NCBI RefSeq assembly: GCF_035999195.1
Contig: NZ_DASYGY010000007.1
Location: 310,001-374,000 of the forward strand
Direction: 5' to 3'
Source: Pseudoxanthomonas sp.
GTDB taxonomy: Bacteria > Pseudomonadota > Gammaproteobacteria > Xanthomonadales > Xanthomonadaceae
DNA: 64,000 nt
Position numbers and translations under genes: made by a program. Below the pieces are notes generated by a model. That model saw only the letters and a program-made list of their open reading frames with translations. It was not told the DNA's origin and searched no databases. Of this stretch, positions 63,343 through 64,000 are shown in pieces. Within the stretch, counting starts at the first letter, position 1. Every line of letters begins with the position of its first letter.

Positions 63343-63468
63343 GTAGGAGCGACGTCAGTCGCGACCGCATGCTGTCCGGTCAGGTGAAGCCGCATCGTCC
63401 GACGTAGGTCGGCTGGCCGAGATGTACGGACAAGTCGGGTGTACGGTCGCGACTGACGTCGCTCCTAC
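63343..63468. repeat. REP-type inverted pair
   Basis: Left arm GTAGGAGCGACGTCAGTCGC at 63343, right arm the complement ending CGCTCCTAC at 63468, 126 bp across. The right arm's GTAG contains the stop of the Pr6Pr gene. Inner parts GACCGCATG and CGGTCGC extend the symmetry slightly. Confidence 0.88.
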
Positions 63469-64000
63469 AGGGACGAGACGCGGCGGCGGCCCAGGATGCG
63501 ATCCACACCCACGATGACCAGCCCCAGCACCACGAACACCGCCATGACGCCCACCGCGTTGGTCGCGACCCGCGCCCAGCCGAGTTGGCCGACATCGATG
63601 AAGGGATACGGGTATTCGCCCAGCCAGGCCCCACGCACGAACACCCACGCCACGTAGACCAGCGGGAACAGCAACCAGGCGGCGACGTGGCGCCAACGCA
63701 AGCCGCCATGCGGCGCGAACGCCAGCCACCACGCCCAGTACGCCAGCGGCACCGCATAGTGCAGGCCGTTATCGGCCCACCATTGCGCCCCCTGCGGCTG
63801 CCACAGGTGGCGCAGGATGAAGAAGTAGATGCTGCCGGTGACGCCGATGTAGAGCGCGACCGCGCCACGCACGCGTGCCTGGGCGAGGAACCCCGTCCGC
63901 CCCGCAGCGGCGGTGCATGCGACCAGCGCCACCGCGAGGTTGCTGAGGATGGTGAAGTAGCTGAAGAAGCGCACCGTACCCAGCGCCATGCCGATATTGT
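63465..64000 (-). CDS. Pr6Pr-family membrane protein, 5' end cut
   Basis: At least 174 residues, five or six TM, running off the right edge (the frame is still open at 64000). 'VRFFSYFTILSNLAVAL' near the visible start, 'GLHYAVPLAYWAWWLAF', 'FPLVYVAWVFVRGAWLGEYPYPFIDVGQLG' are family marks. An ATG at 63989 exists, but the family normally has another TM before it, so the true start is outside. Function unknown. Its TAG stop lies within a REP arm. Confidence 0.8.
   Translation of the reverse strand, partial: NIGMALGTVRFFSYFTILSNLAVALVACTAAAGRTGFLAQARVRGAVALYIGVTGSIYFFILRHLWQPQGAQWWADNGLHYAVPLAYWAWWLAFAPHGGLRWRHVAAWLLFPLVYVAWVFVRGAWLGEYPYPFIDVGQLGWARVATNAVGVMAVFVVLGLVIVGVDRILGRRRVSSL

Overview
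The window is a dense, GC-rich chromosomal segment from a gammaproteobacterium of the Xanthomonadaceae (Pseudoxanthomonas/Stenotrophomonas/Xanthomonas type). The evidence is the gene order (miaA-hfq-hflX; ftsH-small protein-folP; surE-pcm-nlpD; eno-ftsB-ispD/ispF-truD), the protein sequences, and many intergenic inverted repeats of the GTAG-headed REP class known from this family. Genus was not determined. I saw no rRNA, tRNA, CRISPR array, insertion sequence, prophage or defence island. About 70 genes are packed with short gaps, and many neighbours share 1-8 nt stop/start overlaps. No gap exceeds 300 bases.

Left third (1-25 kb), mostly housekeeping. miaA-hfq-hflX (hflX cut by the left edge) is followed by a divergent 800-residue lipoprotein with a c-type heme motif that resembles the hydrazine synthase alpha family. 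Next are folP, a glycine-zipper peptide, ftsH and rlmE, divergent yhbY and an Mth938-like gene, and an M15-type lipoprotein. The minus-strand cluster surE-pcm-exoD-like-nlpD-EEP lipoprotein comes next, then smr, truD-ispF-(CPBP membrane protein)-ispD-ftsB-eno-kdsA-pyrG, and divergent parE. The 3' end of parE is followed by a decayed second copy of itself.

Middle (25-44 kb), metabolic and envelope genes: ybdK ligase; a FAD oxidase-glutathione reductase-formylglutamate deformylase-EamA operon; a DUF418 membrane protein; slyD; two C40 peptidases; a bile-acid-type symporter and a dicarboxylate symporter; an alkaline phosphatase with a possible Pho box; hemJ; a methyltransferase; an intracellular PHB depolymerase; a PadR-DUF1700 pair; and a DUF2878-secreted protein pair.

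Right third (44-64 kb): one respiratory unit, cyoABCD-SURF1-regB-regA, encodes a bo-type quinol oxidase with its assembly factor and a redox-sensing two-component system. A perfect FNR/Anr palindrome lies just before cyoA. Then come MFS transporters, a cyclophilin, an ArsR-cupin/DUF2867 pair with a clear promoter/operator, EamA/LysR, GFA-DUF4349, a DUF885 peptidase, rraA, DUF72, an MHS transporter and a Pr6Pr membrane protein cut by the right edge. Six pairs of GTAG-type repeats lie between genes from 35 kb onward; in four cases the repeat itself supplies the TAG stop codon of the adjacent gene.

The most unusual items are the repeat-donated stop codons, the heme lipoprotein, the ArsR/DUF2867 module, the low-GC CPBP gene splitting the isp cluster, and the parE tail duplication. 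I found no clear new multi-gene system. Identifications rest on reading motifs and overall sequence by eye; no database search or computation was run.
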